From: DASSJT01 sp035691065
Lineage (GTDB): Bacteria; Actinomycetota; Actinomycetes; Actinomycetales; Dermatophilaceae
Assembly (NCBI GenBank): GCA_035691065.1
Contig: DASSJT010000075.1
Location: forward strand, 13,562 to 77,561
Direction of reading: 5' to 3'
DNA length: 64,000 nt
Each line of letters starts with the position of its first letter. The stretch's first letter is position 1. The position numbers and the translations under genes were made by a program. A model generated the notes under the pieces. The model ran no database searches and was not told the DNA's origin. It saw nothing but the letters and a program-made list of their open reading frames with translations. Of the stretch, positions 17,603-27,259 are shown in pieces.

Positions 17603-18742
17603 TCAGCCATCCTGCAGCACGGCATCGATCAGTGCGGCGAAGCTCTTGGACGTCTGCTCCCAGGTGAAGTAGCCGGCGAACTCCGCGGCGTTGCGGCCCA
17701 GGTGCTCGCGCAGCCCTCGGTCGGCGAGAAGCTGTCGGGTCAGCGCGACGAAGTGCTCCACGTCGTCCTCGCGGGCCAGCAGCCCGGTCCGGCCGTCTCG
17801 GATCGACTCGGCGACGCCCCCGGCTTCCTGGAAGGCGACGGATGGGGTCTCGTGGAGTCCCGCCTCGACCACGACCAGACCCCAGCCCTCCTTGAGCGAG
17901 GGCACCAGGGACACCCAGCTGCTGGCGTAGAGCCGGTGCCGGTCCTCCTCGGACACGAAGCCGCGCACCTCCACCAGGTGATGGAGCCCGCGCCGGTCGA
18001 TCTCGTCGGCGAGGTGTCCCTCCCACCACCCGCGACCCGCGATGACCAGCTTGAGCCCTGGGAACTCGCCCTGGAGCCGCTCTGCCGTCGTCAGGGCGAT
18101 CTCGACCCGCTTGTGCGGGACCAGCCGGCCGAGGACCAGCAGCTGTGGTTGGGCGCTGCGCCGCACGTCGTGCGGCGGCGGCGGCAGGGCCCCGTTGTGG
18201 ATCACGCTCACCCTGGACGGGTCGATGCCGAGTCCCTGGAGCTCGGACCGGGTGCGCTCGGAGACGACGACGTAGGGCCTGTGGCGGTTGACCCAAGGGG
18301 CGACGCGCGACTCCAGGAACCACCCCAGCCGGGCTGCGAGCCGCCCGAAGACCACCGGCCACTGCTCGCGGTGCACGTGGTGGACGAGCACCACGTGCGG
18401 TGTGCGTGGCGCCCACAGCGCGGCGAGGTAGGGCATGCCGTTCTGCACCTCGACGATCACGTCGGGCCGCGGCACGCCGCCGAGCCGGACCGCAAGGGCG
18501 GCGTGCGGGTAGACGCCCAGCCGGCCCCCCCGGCGCACCACCAGGGCGCCGCTGTCACGGACCTCGGTGGCGAGCGAGCCGGCATACCGTGCGGTGAGCA
18601 GGGTGACGTCGTAGCCCTGGCCCTGCAGGCCATCGGCGACGTGCTCGGCATAGACTTCGGAGCCGCCCCCTTCGGGGTGCCTGGTGTCCCGCCAGTTGAG
18701 CAGCAGGACGCGGGGACGGCGCGTCTCCCTTGGCTGGGCCAT
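17603..18742 (-). CDS. GT4 family glycosyltransferase
   Basis: A 379-residue GT-B fold glycosyltransferase, soluble or peripheral, using a nucleotide sugar. The acceptor end shows NWRDTRHPEGGGSEVYAEHV, the glycine-rich loop of GT4 enzymes. The donor end shows LVLGRLVPHKRVE, VIAGRGWWEG and the E-x7-E signature in SLKEGWGLVVVEAGLHETP. Substrates cannot be told; mannosyl transfer to a lipid is common in this family. It is divergent from the methyltransferase at 18826, with an 83-bp spacer that holds the palindrome ACCGGCCGGT. From memory, a GT4 and a methyltransferase pair (Rv0225/Rv0224c) near DUF3068 and acyltransferase genes is seen in M. tuberculosis. Confidence 0.88.
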   Translation of the reverse strand: MAQPRETRRPRVLLLNWRDTRHPEGGGSEVYAEHVADGLQGQGYDVTLLTARYAGSLATEVRDSGALVVRRGGRLGVYPHAALAVRLGGVPRPDVIVEVQNGMPYLAALWAPRTPHVVLVHHVHREQWPVVFGRLAARLGWFLESRVAPWVNRHRPYVVVSERTRSELQGLGIDPSRVSVIHNGALPPPPHDVRRSAQPQLLVLGRLVPHKRVEIALTTAERLQGEFPGLKLVIAGRGWWEGHLADEIDRRGLHHLVEVRGFVSEEDRHRLYASSWVSLVPSLKEGWGLVVVEAGLHETPSVAFQEAGGVAESIRDGRTGLLAREDDVEHFVALTRQLLADRGLREHLGRNAAEFAGYFTWEQTSKSFAALIDAVLQDG

Positions 18743-18825
18743 GGTGTGGATGCACCACCTCTCCGTAGGGCAAGCGGCTACTGTACCGGCCGGTAGCCTT
18801 CCAGCACACAGGTGAGGACGACGTG

Positions 18826-19602
18826 ATGACGGCCACGACCGAGGCGCCTGACCTCGCCCCGTCGGGCTCGCTCCGCCGTTCGGTGCAGCTCCTCAGGGCG
18901 TTCCGCCTGGAGCAGACCCGCCCGCACGTGTTCTACCGGCTGCTGGCCAGGGACTCGGTCCGCGAGCTGGGGGCGTTCGTGCGGCTGGAGGGGGCCAGTG
19001 TCCTCGACGTCGGCGGTGGGCCGGGCTACTTCGCCGACGCCTTTCGAGCCGCGGGGGCCCGCTACGCGGCCATCGACGCCGATGCCGGCGAGCTCGGCGC
19101 GGCGGGCCAGCCCGGCCTCGGAACCGTCCTGGGCAGTGGCATGGCCCTGCCGATCGCCGACCACAGCCTCGATGTGTGCTACTCCAGCAACGTCCTGGAG
19201 CACGTGTCCGACCCCGAGCAGATGGCAGCCGAGATGGTGCGGGTCACCAGGCCCGGCGGGATCGTGTTCCTCTCCTGGACGACCTGGTTCTCGCCCTGGG
19301 GCGGCCACGAGACCTCGCCCTGGCACTACTTCGGCGGCCGGTACGCCGCCGAGCGGTTCGCCCGCCGGCGCGGCCGGCGGCCCAAGAACGACTTCGGCCG
19401 CACCCTCTTCGCCACGCATGCCGGTGCGATGCTCGAGTGGGCTCGCCGCCGGCCCGATGCCGACCTCCTGGCCGCCTTCCCCCGCTACCACCCGCGCTGG
19501 GCGCACTGGGTGGCGGGGGTCCCGGCGGTGCGCGAGGTGGCGGTCTGGAACATGGTCCTGGTGATGCGGGTGCGGGATCCCGAAGGCGCAGATGGCGGCT
19601 GA
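18826..19602 (+). CDS. Class I SAM-dependent methyltransferase
   Basis: A 258-residue methyltransferase with the SAM-binding glycine loop VLDVGGGPGYFADAFRAAG, acidic residue AIDADAGELG and motif LPIADHSLDVCYSSNVLEHV. The central part WTTWFSPWGGHETSPWHYFGG is aromatic-rich, which suits a glycolipid or lipid substrate. ATG 18826 is used because GGTGAGG sits 8 nt upstream; GTG 18823 is possible. Its stop overlaps the AftD-like gene at 19592 by 11 bp, so the two are translated together. The acceptor is probably a cell-envelope glycan or its lipid carrier, inferred from context. Confidence 0.87.
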   Translation: MTATTEAPDLAPSGSLRRSVQLLRAFRLEQTRPHVFYRLLARDSVRELGAFVRLEGASVLDVGGGPGYFADAFRAAGARYAAIDADAGELGAAGQPGLGTVLGSGMALPIADHSLDVCYSSNVLEHVSDPEQMAAEMVRVTRPGGIVFLSWTTWFSPWGGHETSPWHYFGGRYAAERFARRRGRRPKNDFGRTLFATHAGAMLEWARRRPDADLLAAFPRYHPRWAHWVAGVPAVREVAVWNMVLVMRVRDPEGADGG

Positions 19603-22600
19603 CAGCTCGGTCTCCTCCAGCCGCCGCTTCCGCCTAGCGACAGAGCGCTCGGACTCGTTCGTCTGGCGCGTGCGCCACGTCGTGGTGTGCCTGTTCCTGA
19701 GCGGTTTCGCGATGGCCTCCGACTCCGGGCGCATGGTGGCGGACACCAAGCTCGACCTCGTCGTCGACCCGGTGGGCTTTCTCGTCCGAGGCATCCGGCT
19801 GTGGGACCCCATGGGCGCCGCAGGGCAGCTGCAGAACCAGGCCTACGGCTACCTGTTCCCCATGGGTCCCTTCTTCGCCGTGGGTCATGCCCTGCGGCTG
19901 CCGGAATGGGTGGTGCAGCGGCTCTGGTGGGCGCTGGTCCTCTGCACTGCCTACACCGGTGTGGTCATGCTCGCGAAGCGGCTCGGCGTCGAGTCGCACC
20001 TGGCGCGGATGGTCGGGGCTGCCGCGTTCGCGGTCTCACCGCACGTGCTCACCGTGCTCGGCCCGGTCTCCGCCGAGGCCTGGCCGATGGCCCTCTCGGC
20101 GTGGGTGCTCGTCCCCCTAGTGGGCGTCAACGAGCACGGCAGCATCCGCCGGGCCGCGTTCCGCTCCGGCCTTGCCGTGCTGTGCATGGGCGGCATCAAC
20201 GCCGTCCTGACCCTGACTGCGCTGGTGCCGGCGGGGATGTGGCTGGTGACCCGGCGTCCCGGCGTGCGGCTGGTGAAGCTGGCGTCCGCCTGGGTGGCTG
20301 CAGTCGTGCTCGCCTCGCTGTGGTGGCTGGTTCCCCTGCTCCTGCTCGGCCGGTACAGCCCGCCGTTCCTGGACTACATCGAGTCGGCCTCGGTGACCAC
20401 AAGCACGACCAGCCTCGTGGAGGTCCTGCGCGGCACCCACGACTGGGTGGCCTACTTCCCCGGCTCCGGATGGTCGGCGGGCCTCCTCCTGCTCACCTCC
20501 TCGGTCCTGGTCCTGAACACCGCGCTGGTGGCGGCCGGCGGCCTGGCTGGGCTCGGGGCGGTGCGCACGCCCCACCGTCCCTGGCTGGTGGCCTGCCTCC
20601 TCGTGGGAGTCCTGGGAGTCACGCTGGGGCATGTGGGCGCGGTCAGCGGGCTCGGGTCCGAGGCGGTCCGCGGACTGCTGGACGGGCCGCTCGCCCCCCT
20701 GCGGAACGTGCACAAGTTCGACGTCGCCCTGCGCCTGCCGCTCAGCCTCGGGCTGGTGCTGCTCGTGGACCGCGCGGAGTGGGGGCGCGGTGATGTCGAG
20801 CGGCGGGTGACGCGGGGCCTGGTCGCCGCCGCGGCCGCCTTTGCCGTTGCCGGGGCCGGGGTGCCGCTCGTTGCTGCCCGGGTGGCACCCGCGGGGTCGT
20901 TCGCCGCGATCCCGGCGTACTGGAGGCAGACGGCAGCCTGGCTGGGATCCCAGCAGCCCCAGGGGAGGGCCCTGCTCGTGCCAGGGTCGCGGTTCGCCGT
21001 CTACGACTGGGGCACCACGAACGACGAGCCACTCCAGGCGCTCGCAACGTCACCATGGGACGTCCGCAACGCCGTGCCGCTGACCGAGCCCGGGCACATC
21101 CGATGGCTGGACTCCGTCGAGGCCGAGCTGGCCGCCGGCCGCGGCAGCGTCGGCCTGGCCCGTTCCCTGGCGCGGGGCGGGTTCACCCACCTGGTGGTGC
21201 GCAACGACCTCGACGCCGGGAAGGTCGGGGCCACCCGGGCGATCCGGGTCCACCAGGCGCTCGGCGAGTCGCCCGGGATCTCGAGAGTCGCGACGTTCGG
21301 CCCGGACGTCGGAAGCCAAGGCGTCCCCACCCTGGTCTATGACCAGCACCTGCGGATCCCCTATCCGGCAGTCGAGGTCTACGCGGTGGACACGCCCGAC
21401 GACCCCCGGGTCAGCGCCACGCCGCTCTCGTCGGCGCGACGGCTCGCCGGCGGCCCGGAGGTGCTCACCAGCGTCCTGGGCGACGGCTCCCTGCTTGCCC
21501 GTCCCACCGTCATCATGGGCCAAGACCCCACGGCAGACCGCACGACGGACCTGCGCGACCTGCCGGTCATCCTGACGGACACGCCACGCCGTCGCGAGGC
21601 CAACTTCGCCGCGGGCGTCGATGGTTACTCGGCGACGCTGACCCCCAGCGACGCCCTGCGCATCGACAAGCCGCAGCGCGACTACACCATCGCCCCCGGC
21701 GTGGCCGAGGCCGCGGCGCGCACCATCGGCGGTCGGCTGACCGCCTCGTCCTCCGCCTCCGACCCGGGCGTCCGAGGCGGCTCTGACCCAGGGGCCATGC
21801 CCTTCTCCGCCGTCGACGGCGACCCACAGACGGCCTGGCGGCCGAACCCGGGCCTCGGCGCGGTCGGGGCGTGGCTGCGGCTGGACTTCGACCGGAAAGT
21901 CGACCTCTCGTCCCCGGTCATCACCTTCCTGCCCAACTCCAAGGTCGCACGGGTGACCGTCTTCTCTGGGCGCGCGTCCGTCACGACGCAGGTGAGGGGC
22001 GCCAGCCGGGTTCACCTGCGCACTCCTCACCCGACGGGCCGCGACCTGCGGGTCCGCATCGATGCTCTCCTGCCCGGTGCCGATCGCGACACCCCCTTGG
22101 GGATCGTCGAGCTCGCCGTGCCCGGGGTCCACATCGAGCGGACCGTCGACCTGCCCCGCACCGCAGCCACGTCACCCCCAGCGCTCATTGCCCTGACGAC
22201 GTCCGGTCGACGTGACGCCTGCGCCTTCGTGGGCGAGCGCCCGCTGTGCGCGACGGGCCAGACCCGACTCGGGGAGGACGCCGCGGGGATGGACCGGTCG
22301 TTCGCGACCGGCGCCCCAGCCGACTACACCCTGACCGCCTCGGCGGTCCCCCTGCCCGGCACCCGGCTGAACCGGCTCATCGCGGAGGCAGTTCACCCGA
22401 AGGTGTCAGCACGCGCCTCGAGCGTCGCCGTGCCCGATCCGTACGGCTCGGCTGCCTCCAGTGTCGACGGCGACCCCGGCACTGCCTGGGTCGCGTCTCC
22501 CGACGACGCCGACCCGACGCTGCGCCTGGCCTGGAGCGGCTCGCAGGAGGTCCGCTCGCTGAAGCTCGTGCTCGACCAGTATGCCGCCGGCACGCGGCCC

Positions 22601-23797
22601 ACCGAGGTCGTCGTGACGTCAGACCAGGGCACACAGCGAGCTTCCGTCGCTGTCGACGGCACGGTCGCCCTGGACCCGGTCAAGACCAGCTCCTTGGTGC
22701 TCCACCTGCGCGCCCGTGTGCTCGCCAGCAGCTTCGACCCCAGCACCCAGCAGCTGACGCATCTCGGCATGGGCGTGAGCGAGGTGCTCATCCCCGGCGT
22801 GCATGGCCTGGCCAGTGCTGACGCGCTGGAGACCGAGCGCCAGCAGACCGTGACGATCGAGTGCGGCTCGACGCCACCTGTCGTCATCGACGGCAAGGCC
22901 TACCGCACTGCTGCCGCGCCCACCATCCGCCAGCTGCGGCGAATGGAGCCGGTGCCCCTGACCTTCTGCGATGGCGCCGAAGCCGGGCTCGACAGCGGCG
23001 AGCACCGCGTGGTCGTCGCAAGCGACCCGGTGTGGGCCCCCCACGGCGTGGAGCTTGCTGTCCACGCAGACTCCAGCGGGCTTGGCGCGGACGGCTCGAC
23101 CCCGAGCGCAGCGGCAAGCGCGGTCCCGAGCGCGCTCCCAAGCGCAGTGGACGTGGAGGTTCTGCGCTGGGGCCCGGTGGACCGGGCGGCGCGTATCCCC
23201 GCTCGCTCGGAGCCGGTGCTCCTCACCGTGCGGGAGAACGCCAACCAGGGCTGGGCGGCCACCCTCGACGGGAAACCGCTCCAGCGGTTGACCGTCGACG
23301 GATGGCAGCAGGGCTACGTCGTGCCGCCCGGCGCGGCCGGCGTCGTGCAGCTGGTGTTCACCCCGGACCGCGGTATGGGGGTCGGCCTGGCCGTGAGCGG
23401 GGCTGGGCTGGTCGCCCTGTGGGCGGGCGCGCTGCTCCCCGCGCGCCGGTGGCGCCGCCTGGACATCCTGCCCTGGCCGAGGTCGAGGGCGGTGCTCGGC
23501 GCACTCGGGGTGGTCACCCTGGCCCTGGTCGGCGGCGTCTGGGGCCTGGTCCTGGGCCTGCTCGGGGCAGCGCTGGTCCTGGCGCTGCGGCGCTGGGTCC
23601 CCGGCAGCGACCTTGCGCCGGCCATGGTCAGCGCCGGCCTGTATGCCGTGGCCGGCGGTCTGCTCGCCCTCTCACCGTGGGGGACGGCGGGCTATGGGGC
23701 TGGCCACCCGGTGACTCAGGGACTCTGCCTGCTGTCCATCGCGGTGCTCGTCTTCTCGGTGGCCACCTCGCCGCGCTGGATCGAGAAACGGGGATGA
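19592..23797 (+). CDS. AftD-like arabinofuranosyltransferase (DUF3367), copy 2
   Basis: A 1401-residue protein with the same plan as the one at 6683 and close in length to M. tuberculosis AftD. Residues 1-420 are a multi-helix GT-C core (VVQRLWWALVLCTAYTGVV). There follow an outer segment (IPAYWRQTAAWLG) and two discoidin/CBM-like modules at AVDGDPQTAWRPN near 739 and SVDGDPGTAWVAS near 957. An Ala/Ser/Pro repeat runs at about 1160-1186, and C-terminal helices start near 1260. ENANQGWAATLDGKPLQ is the conserved family segment before the last helices. It should add arabinose from decaprenyl-phosphoryl-arabinose on the outer face. Coupled to the methyltransferase upstream; its 3' end overlaps the convergent acyltransferase gene by 82 bp. 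Confidence 0.85.
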   Translation: MAADSSVSSSRRFRLATERSDSFVWRVRHVVVCLFLSGFAMASDSGRMVADTKLDLVVDPVGFLVRGIRLWDPMGAAGQLQNQAYGYLFPMGPFFAVGHALRLPEWVVQRLWWALVLCTAYTGVVMLAKRLGVESHLARMVGAAAFAVSPHVLTVLGPVSAEAWPMALSAWVLVPLVGVNEHGSIRRAAFRSGLAVLCMGGINAVLTLTALVPAGMWLVTRRPGVRLVKLASAWVAAVVLASLWWLVPLLLLGRYSPPFLDYIESASVTTSTTSLVEVLRGTHDWVAYFPGSGWSAGLLLLTSSVLVLNTALVAAGGLAGLGAVRTPHRPWLVACLLVGVLGVTLGHVGAVSGLGSEAVRGLLDGPLAPLRNVHKFDVALRLPLSLGLVLLVDRAEWGRGDVERRVTRGLVAAAAAFAVAGAGVPLVAARVAPAGSFAAIPAYWRQTAAWLGSQQPQGRALLVPGSRFAVYDWGTTNDEPLQALATSPWDVRNAVPLTEPGHIRWLDSVEAELAAGRGSVGLARSLARGGFTHLVVRNDLDAGKVGATRAIRVHQALGESPGISRVATFGPDVGSQGVPTLVYDQHLRIPYPAVEVYAVDTPDDPRVSATPLSSARRLAGGPEVLTSVLGDGSLLARPTVIMGQDPTADRTTDLRDLPVILTDTPRRREANFAAGVDGYSATLTPSDALRIDKPQRDYTIAPGVAEAAARTIGGRLTASSSASDPGVRGGSDPGAMPFSAVDGDPQTAWRPNPGLGAVGAWLRLDFDRKVDLSSPVITFLPNSKVARVTVFSGRASVTTQVRGASRVHLRTPHPTGRDLRVRIDALLPGADRDTPLGIVELAVPGVHIERTVDLPRTAATSPPALIALTTSGRRDACAFVGERPLCATGQTRLGEDAAGMDRSFATGAPADYTLTASAVPLPGTRLNRLIAEAVHPKVSARASSVAVPDPYGSAASSVDGDPGTAWVASPDDADPTLRLAWSGSQEVRSLKLVLDQYAAGTRPTEVVVTSDQGTQRASVAVDGTVALDPVKTSSLVLHLRARVLASSFDPSTQQLTHLGMGVSEVLIPGVHGLASADALETERQQTVTIECGSTPPVVIDGKAYRTAAAPTIRQLRRMEPVPLTFCDGAEAGLDSGEHRVVVASDPVWAPHGVELAVHADSSGLGADGSTPSAAASAVPSALPSAVDVEVLRWGPVDRAARIPARSEPVLLTVRENANQGWAATLDGKPLQRLTVDGWQQGYVVPPGAAGVVQLVFTPDRGMGVGLAVSGAGLVALWAGALLPARRWRRLDILPWPRSRAVLGALGVVTLALVGGVWGLVLGLLGAALVLALRRWVPGSDLAPAMVSAGLYAVAGGLLALSPWGTAGYGAGHPVTQGLCLLSIAVLVFSVATSPRWIEKRG

Positions 23798-25176
23798 GGC
23801 TGGGCGTTTCGCTGCGGCGCCCTGAGCCCGTCACCACCCGCTTCGCGGGCGGTCTCGGCCAGGGCCGGCACAGGTGGCGAGGCGGGGGCCGGGGTCGGGA
23901 CAGGGGCCGGGGGCGGGACAGGGGGGATGGTCCGGTGCCGCGTGGCGGGGCCGCCCGTGTGCCGGTGGCCGAGGCGGATCATGGGCCGCTCCAGAACCCG
24001 GAAGCTCACGGCGGCCAGCGCGACCGACCCCAGGGCAGTCAGCGGGAAGACCTGGATCACCTGGCCGTTGAAGACGGCGTTGCCGAGCACTCGCATGACC
24101 GTGTCGAGCACCAGCAGGTGGTAGAGGAAGACGCCGTACGAGATCGTGCCGAGGTAGGCGGACACCCGGTTTGCGAGCACGGCGGTCGTCACCGGCGAGC
24201 GGCCGAACACCGCCGGCCAGGCGATGCTGGCCGCCAGCACGGCATACAGCACTGTCTTGGTCACCTGCTGGCCGACGGTGCCGGCGCCGATGGCTCGGGG
24301 ACCCGCCAGCGGCGTCAGGGTCAGCAGCACGGTTGCCGCCGTCACGGACCAGCAGGTGAGCGGGTGGCTGCCCAGGGTCTCCGCCCACTGCCAGCGGCGC
24401 GAGTCGGCTTCGGTGGCAGTGTCGAGGTGCACGCGCAGGATCGCCATGGCCAGTCCGGCGGCGAACCAGAGCAGGTAGCCGGGCAGCCAGAACGCCCCCA
24501 TGTATGGGGCCAACGGGGAGCCGGAGTGCAGGAACACGTACCAGCCCACCGAGATGAGCGCGAGGACACCGCACAGCCCGAGCAGCGTGGTCATCCGCGG
24601 CGCTCGTGGGCGTCGCAGCCACCAGACCGCCCCGGCTCCGATGGCCGGCAGCACGAGGTAGAAGGCCACCTCGACGCACAGGCTCCATGTCTGGGTGAGG
24701 CCTTCACGCAGCCAGCCGGCCTGGTAGGTCTGCAGGAGGAAGACGTGGTGCCACCAGTCAGCCACGGTGGACGTGCCGTTCTGGGGGAGGAGCAGGAGAC
24801 ACAGGGCGACCGCCAGCCAGTACGCCGGGAGGATGCGGACCGCCCGGCGGATGAGGTAGACCCGCAGCGACGGGCTGGGTCGCCGCCGGGCCGCCGAGAC
24901 CAGCCAGGGCCGGAAGAGCAGGAAGCCGGAGATCACGAAGAACACGGCGACGCCGCTGTCCATCCGGGCGAGGAATGCCGCACCGAACCCCCGCTCGTAA
25001 CGACCGGTCCAGTAGGCGGCATGGGTGAGCATCACGGCGGCCACGGCCACCGCCCGCAGCCCGTCGAGCGCAGGGAAGGCGGTGTGGTCGGCGCCCGAGT
25101 CCACGTGGGCGCTGCCCGGACGGTGGCCCACCTCTGTGTGGGCGCCCATCGGTTCGGCGCTGCTCACGGCGGTCAT
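23716..25176 (-). CDS. Acyltransferase family 3 membrane protein
   Basis: A 486-residue OafA/YrhL-type acyltransferase with about ten membrane helices that O-acylates envelope sugars. The family motif is visible as FPALDGLRAVAVAAVML with His in THAAYW, followed by VAVFFVISGFLLFRPW and RRAVRILPAYWLA. ATG 25176 overlaps the upstream stop as ATGA, which fixes the start; the frame runs on to 25230 without need. The hydrophilic C-terminus, rich in Pro and Ala (PPAPVPTPAPASPP), comes from repeat-like DNA and its last 27 codons lie antisense to the AftD-like gene. Together with the neighbour, it may acylate or succinylate the arabinan. Confidence 0.87.
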   Translation of the reverse strand: MTAVSSAEPMGAHTEVGHRPGSAHVDSGADHTAFPALDGLRAVAVAAVMLTHAAYWTGRYERGFGAAFLARMDSGVAVFFVISGFLLFRPWLVSAARRRPSPSLRVYLIRRAVRILPAYWLAVALCLLLLPQNGTSTVADWWHHVFLLQTYQAGWLREGLTQTWSLCVEVAFYLVLPAIGAGAVWWLRRPRAPRMTTLLGLCGVLALISVGWYVFLHSGSPLAPYMGAFWLPGYLLWFAAGLAMAILRVHLDTATEADSRRWQWAETLGSHPLTCWSVTAATVLLTLTPLAGPRAIGAGTVGQQVTKTVLYAVLAASIAWPAVFGRSPVTTAVLANRVSAYLGTISYGVFLYHLLVLDTVMRVLGNAVFNGQVIQVFPLTALGSVALAAVSFRVLERPMIRLGHRHTGGPATRHRTIPPVPPPAPVPTPAPASPPVPALAETAREAGGDGLRAPQRNAQPHPRFSIQRGEVATEKTSTAMDSRQSP

Positions 25177-27119
25177 GGTCGGGAGCCTTTCACAGGCACC
25201 GCCACCCCAACCGTGACGTCGTTGGTGCACAGGCTGCCCCCTGCCCCGAGGACCTCCAGGCGGACGCGGTCGAACTCCCCGGAGGCGCTGACGTACAGCT
25301 CACCGGGGCCGGCTGTCAGTCTCACCGGGATGACGCGGTCGCCGATGGTGATCCGCGCCGGGCCTGCCTGGTGGCTCAGGTAGCCGATGCGGACCGTCCA
25401 GTCCCAGGCAAGAGTCCGCTTGAGCAGGCGGATGTCAGCCGGCCGGCCGGGCTCCGCCAGCCACCCGCACCCCTTGACCGGTCCCTTCCGGGCGGCGAGG
25501 CCGGGAACGCCGGCACGCTCGACGTGTCCCTTGTCGGTGACCACATAGAGGGCTCCTGCGGCCGCCTGTGCCGACAGGCTGCGGGGCGCTTGGGGGAGTG
25601 GGGCGAGGATCGTGCCGGTCTTGGCGTAGTGGCCGAGCAGTGGCCACGCCACCGCGGCGGGAACGAAGGAGTCGACGACGACCACGCCCTGCGGCAGGTC
25701 GAGGAGGTCGGCCTCGGCGTTCTCGATGTACGGGCGCGCCGGGTTGACCCGCCAGAACCGGTCGTACGCGAGGGTGCTGAACAGGCTGCTGGCGGCCAGC
25801 GCGCCGACGGCAAGTGCCGCCCACGCTGCCTTGGAGACGGTCGGCAGGGACTGGCGAAGCTCGGCGAGCTCCCCGCTCTCCAACCACGACCAGCGCAGGA
25901 CTCGGCGCTCGAGCCGCTGGGGCTCGGCGTCGGGCCAGGTGCCGGCCACTGGTGCCAGGCTGAAGGCAAGGGCGAGGGAGATGACGAGCGCGGTGTCGGT
26001 GACGTAGCGGTACTCGTCGCCGATCAGCGGGCCGATGAACGTGGCCCGGCTGAGGGCCAGCAGCGCCAGGTTGAGCAGGCAGTAGCCGAGAGCCGCAGCC
26101 CAGCCGAACCATGCCCGGCGGTGCAGGAGGCACGTGCCACCGACCACCAGGGTGGCGACCACCAGCGCGAGCGCGGCGGCGAACCTGCCCGGGTCGGCCA
26201 GCGCACCGGCATACCCGATCTGGACCCAGTGCCAGGGGCCGCCCAGCATCCCCGGGATCACCGCCCGGACGAACGACTCCATGACGAGCTGCAGGATGCT
26301 GGCGCCCGGCGCGGGCTGGCGGGCGGGCGAGGGCACGGCGACCACGTAGTAGACCGCATAGGGCACGGCCACCAGCGCATAGGCCGACCACACCCTCGAG
26401 TGGCCGACGGCCAGGCTCCGGAGCCGGGTCGCGAGGGGCCCACTGGTGAAGTACGCCAGGTGCATCGCTGCCAGGAACGGCAGCACCAGCAGGGTCTTCT
26501 CCGAGAAGAGCAGCCCGGCAGCCAGCACGACTGCGCCGGCAAGGCCGGCCCTGAGGCGCCCGGTGCGCAGGTACCGGATGTGGCAGAGCAGGACCCCGAC
26601 CATGGCCAGCTGCTGGGGAAGCTGGTTCAGGGCCGCCGCCCACCACAGGGCCCCGGGCAGCGTGATCGGCGACAGCAGGAAGGCCGTGAAGGGCACCAGG
26701 ATGAGCGGAGTGGAGCCGAAGACCCGGCGCAGCAGGACGAAGAACAGCCACCCCAGCACCAGCTGGAGGAGCATGCACCCGGCCACCACGGCGGGGTAGT
26801 TGAGCGGGAGCAGTCGAGTGGTCGCCCAGGCCCACAGGAACGAGCCCGGCATGACGTGGCTGTTGTATGCCGTGAACAGGTACTCGGGGTCGAACGCCCG
26901 GTACTCCATGGCCCGGCCGGTGAAGACGAAGTCGTCGAGGTAGAAGTAGCCGCGCAGCGAGACCCAGCCGCGGACCGCCAGCTGCACCAGCAGGAGCACC
27001 ACGACGGCGCGCACGATCGCCTGCTGACGGGTGGCACCGACGAGCCGCTGGGGGAGCAGGGCGCGGCGGCGTGCGTCCCGGCTGGGCGGGCGGTGGGTCT
27101 CGGAGAGGTCAGTGGTCAT
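25173..27119 (-). CDS. Predicted GT-C glycosyltransferase, DD-motif membrane protein A
   Basis: A 648-residue multi-helix protein. I recognise no named family, but the first outer loop carries YLDDFVFTGRA (Asp-Asp at 62-63), the place of the catalytic Asp in GT-C enzymes, and about 12 helices follow. The C-terminal quarter is a beta-rich outer domain ending in GSLCTNDVTVGVAVPVKG. The protein at 29140 matches along its whole length (WWAAALNQLPQQLAM vs WWAAALNQVPGQIAM; SGSLCTNDV), so they are paralogues. It is translationally coupled by ATGA to the acyltransferase. Polyprenyl-phosphate-sugar-dependent transfer is an inference from fold and context. The start at 27119 lies within a repeat and has no ribosome-binding site. 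Confidence 0.72.
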   Translation of the reverse strand: MTTDLSETHRPPSRDARRRALLPQRLVGATRQQAIVRAVVVLLLVQLAVRGWVSLRGYFYLDDFVFTGRAMEYRAFDPEYLFTAYNSHVMPGSFLWAWATTRLLPLNYPAVVAGCMLLQLVLGWLFFVLLRRVFGSTPLILVPFTAFLLSPITLPGALWWAAALNQLPQQLAMVGVLLCHIRYLRTGRLRAGLAGAVVLAAGLLFSEKTLLVLPFLAAMHLAYFTSGPLATRLRSLAVGHSRVWSAYALVAVPYAVYYVVAVPSPARQPAPGASILQLVMESFVRAVIPGMLGGPWHWVQIGYAGALADPGRFAAALALVVATLVVGGTCLLHRRAWFGWAAALGYCLLNLALLALSRATFIGPLIGDEYRYVTDTALVISLALAFSLAPVAGTWPDAEPQRLERRVLRWSWLESGELAELRQSLPTVSKAAWAALAVGALAASSLFSTLAYDRFWRVNPARPYIENAEADLLDLPQGVVVVDSFVPAAVAWPLLGHYAKTGTILAPLPQAPRSLSAQAAAGALYVVTDKGHVERAGVPGLAARKGPVKGCGWLAEPGRPADIRLLKRTLAWDWTVRIGYLSHQAGPARITIGDRVIPVRLTAGPGELYVSASGEFDRVRLEVLGAGGSLCTNDVTVGVAVPVKGSRP

Positions 27120-27186
27120 TCAGGCTGGTCATTCGGCGCTGGTCATTCGGGCTGGTGATCTGGGCTGGTGATCTGGGCTGGTCATG
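27112..27186. repeat. 13-14-bp degenerate tandem repeat at the start of the GT-C gene
   Basis: About five copies of GGCTGGTCATTCGG or GGCTGGTGATCTGG follow each other; three carry CAT, which is ATG on the minus strand. The first of these is the start codon of the GT-C gene, so copy-number change here would move its start region. Confidence 0.75.
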
Positions 27187-27259
27187 TGAGCAGGTGGTGC
27201 CCGGGCCAGGCGTGGGTGTGGTGTGGATCTGGCGTCGGTCCCGGTGGGTCAGACACAGG

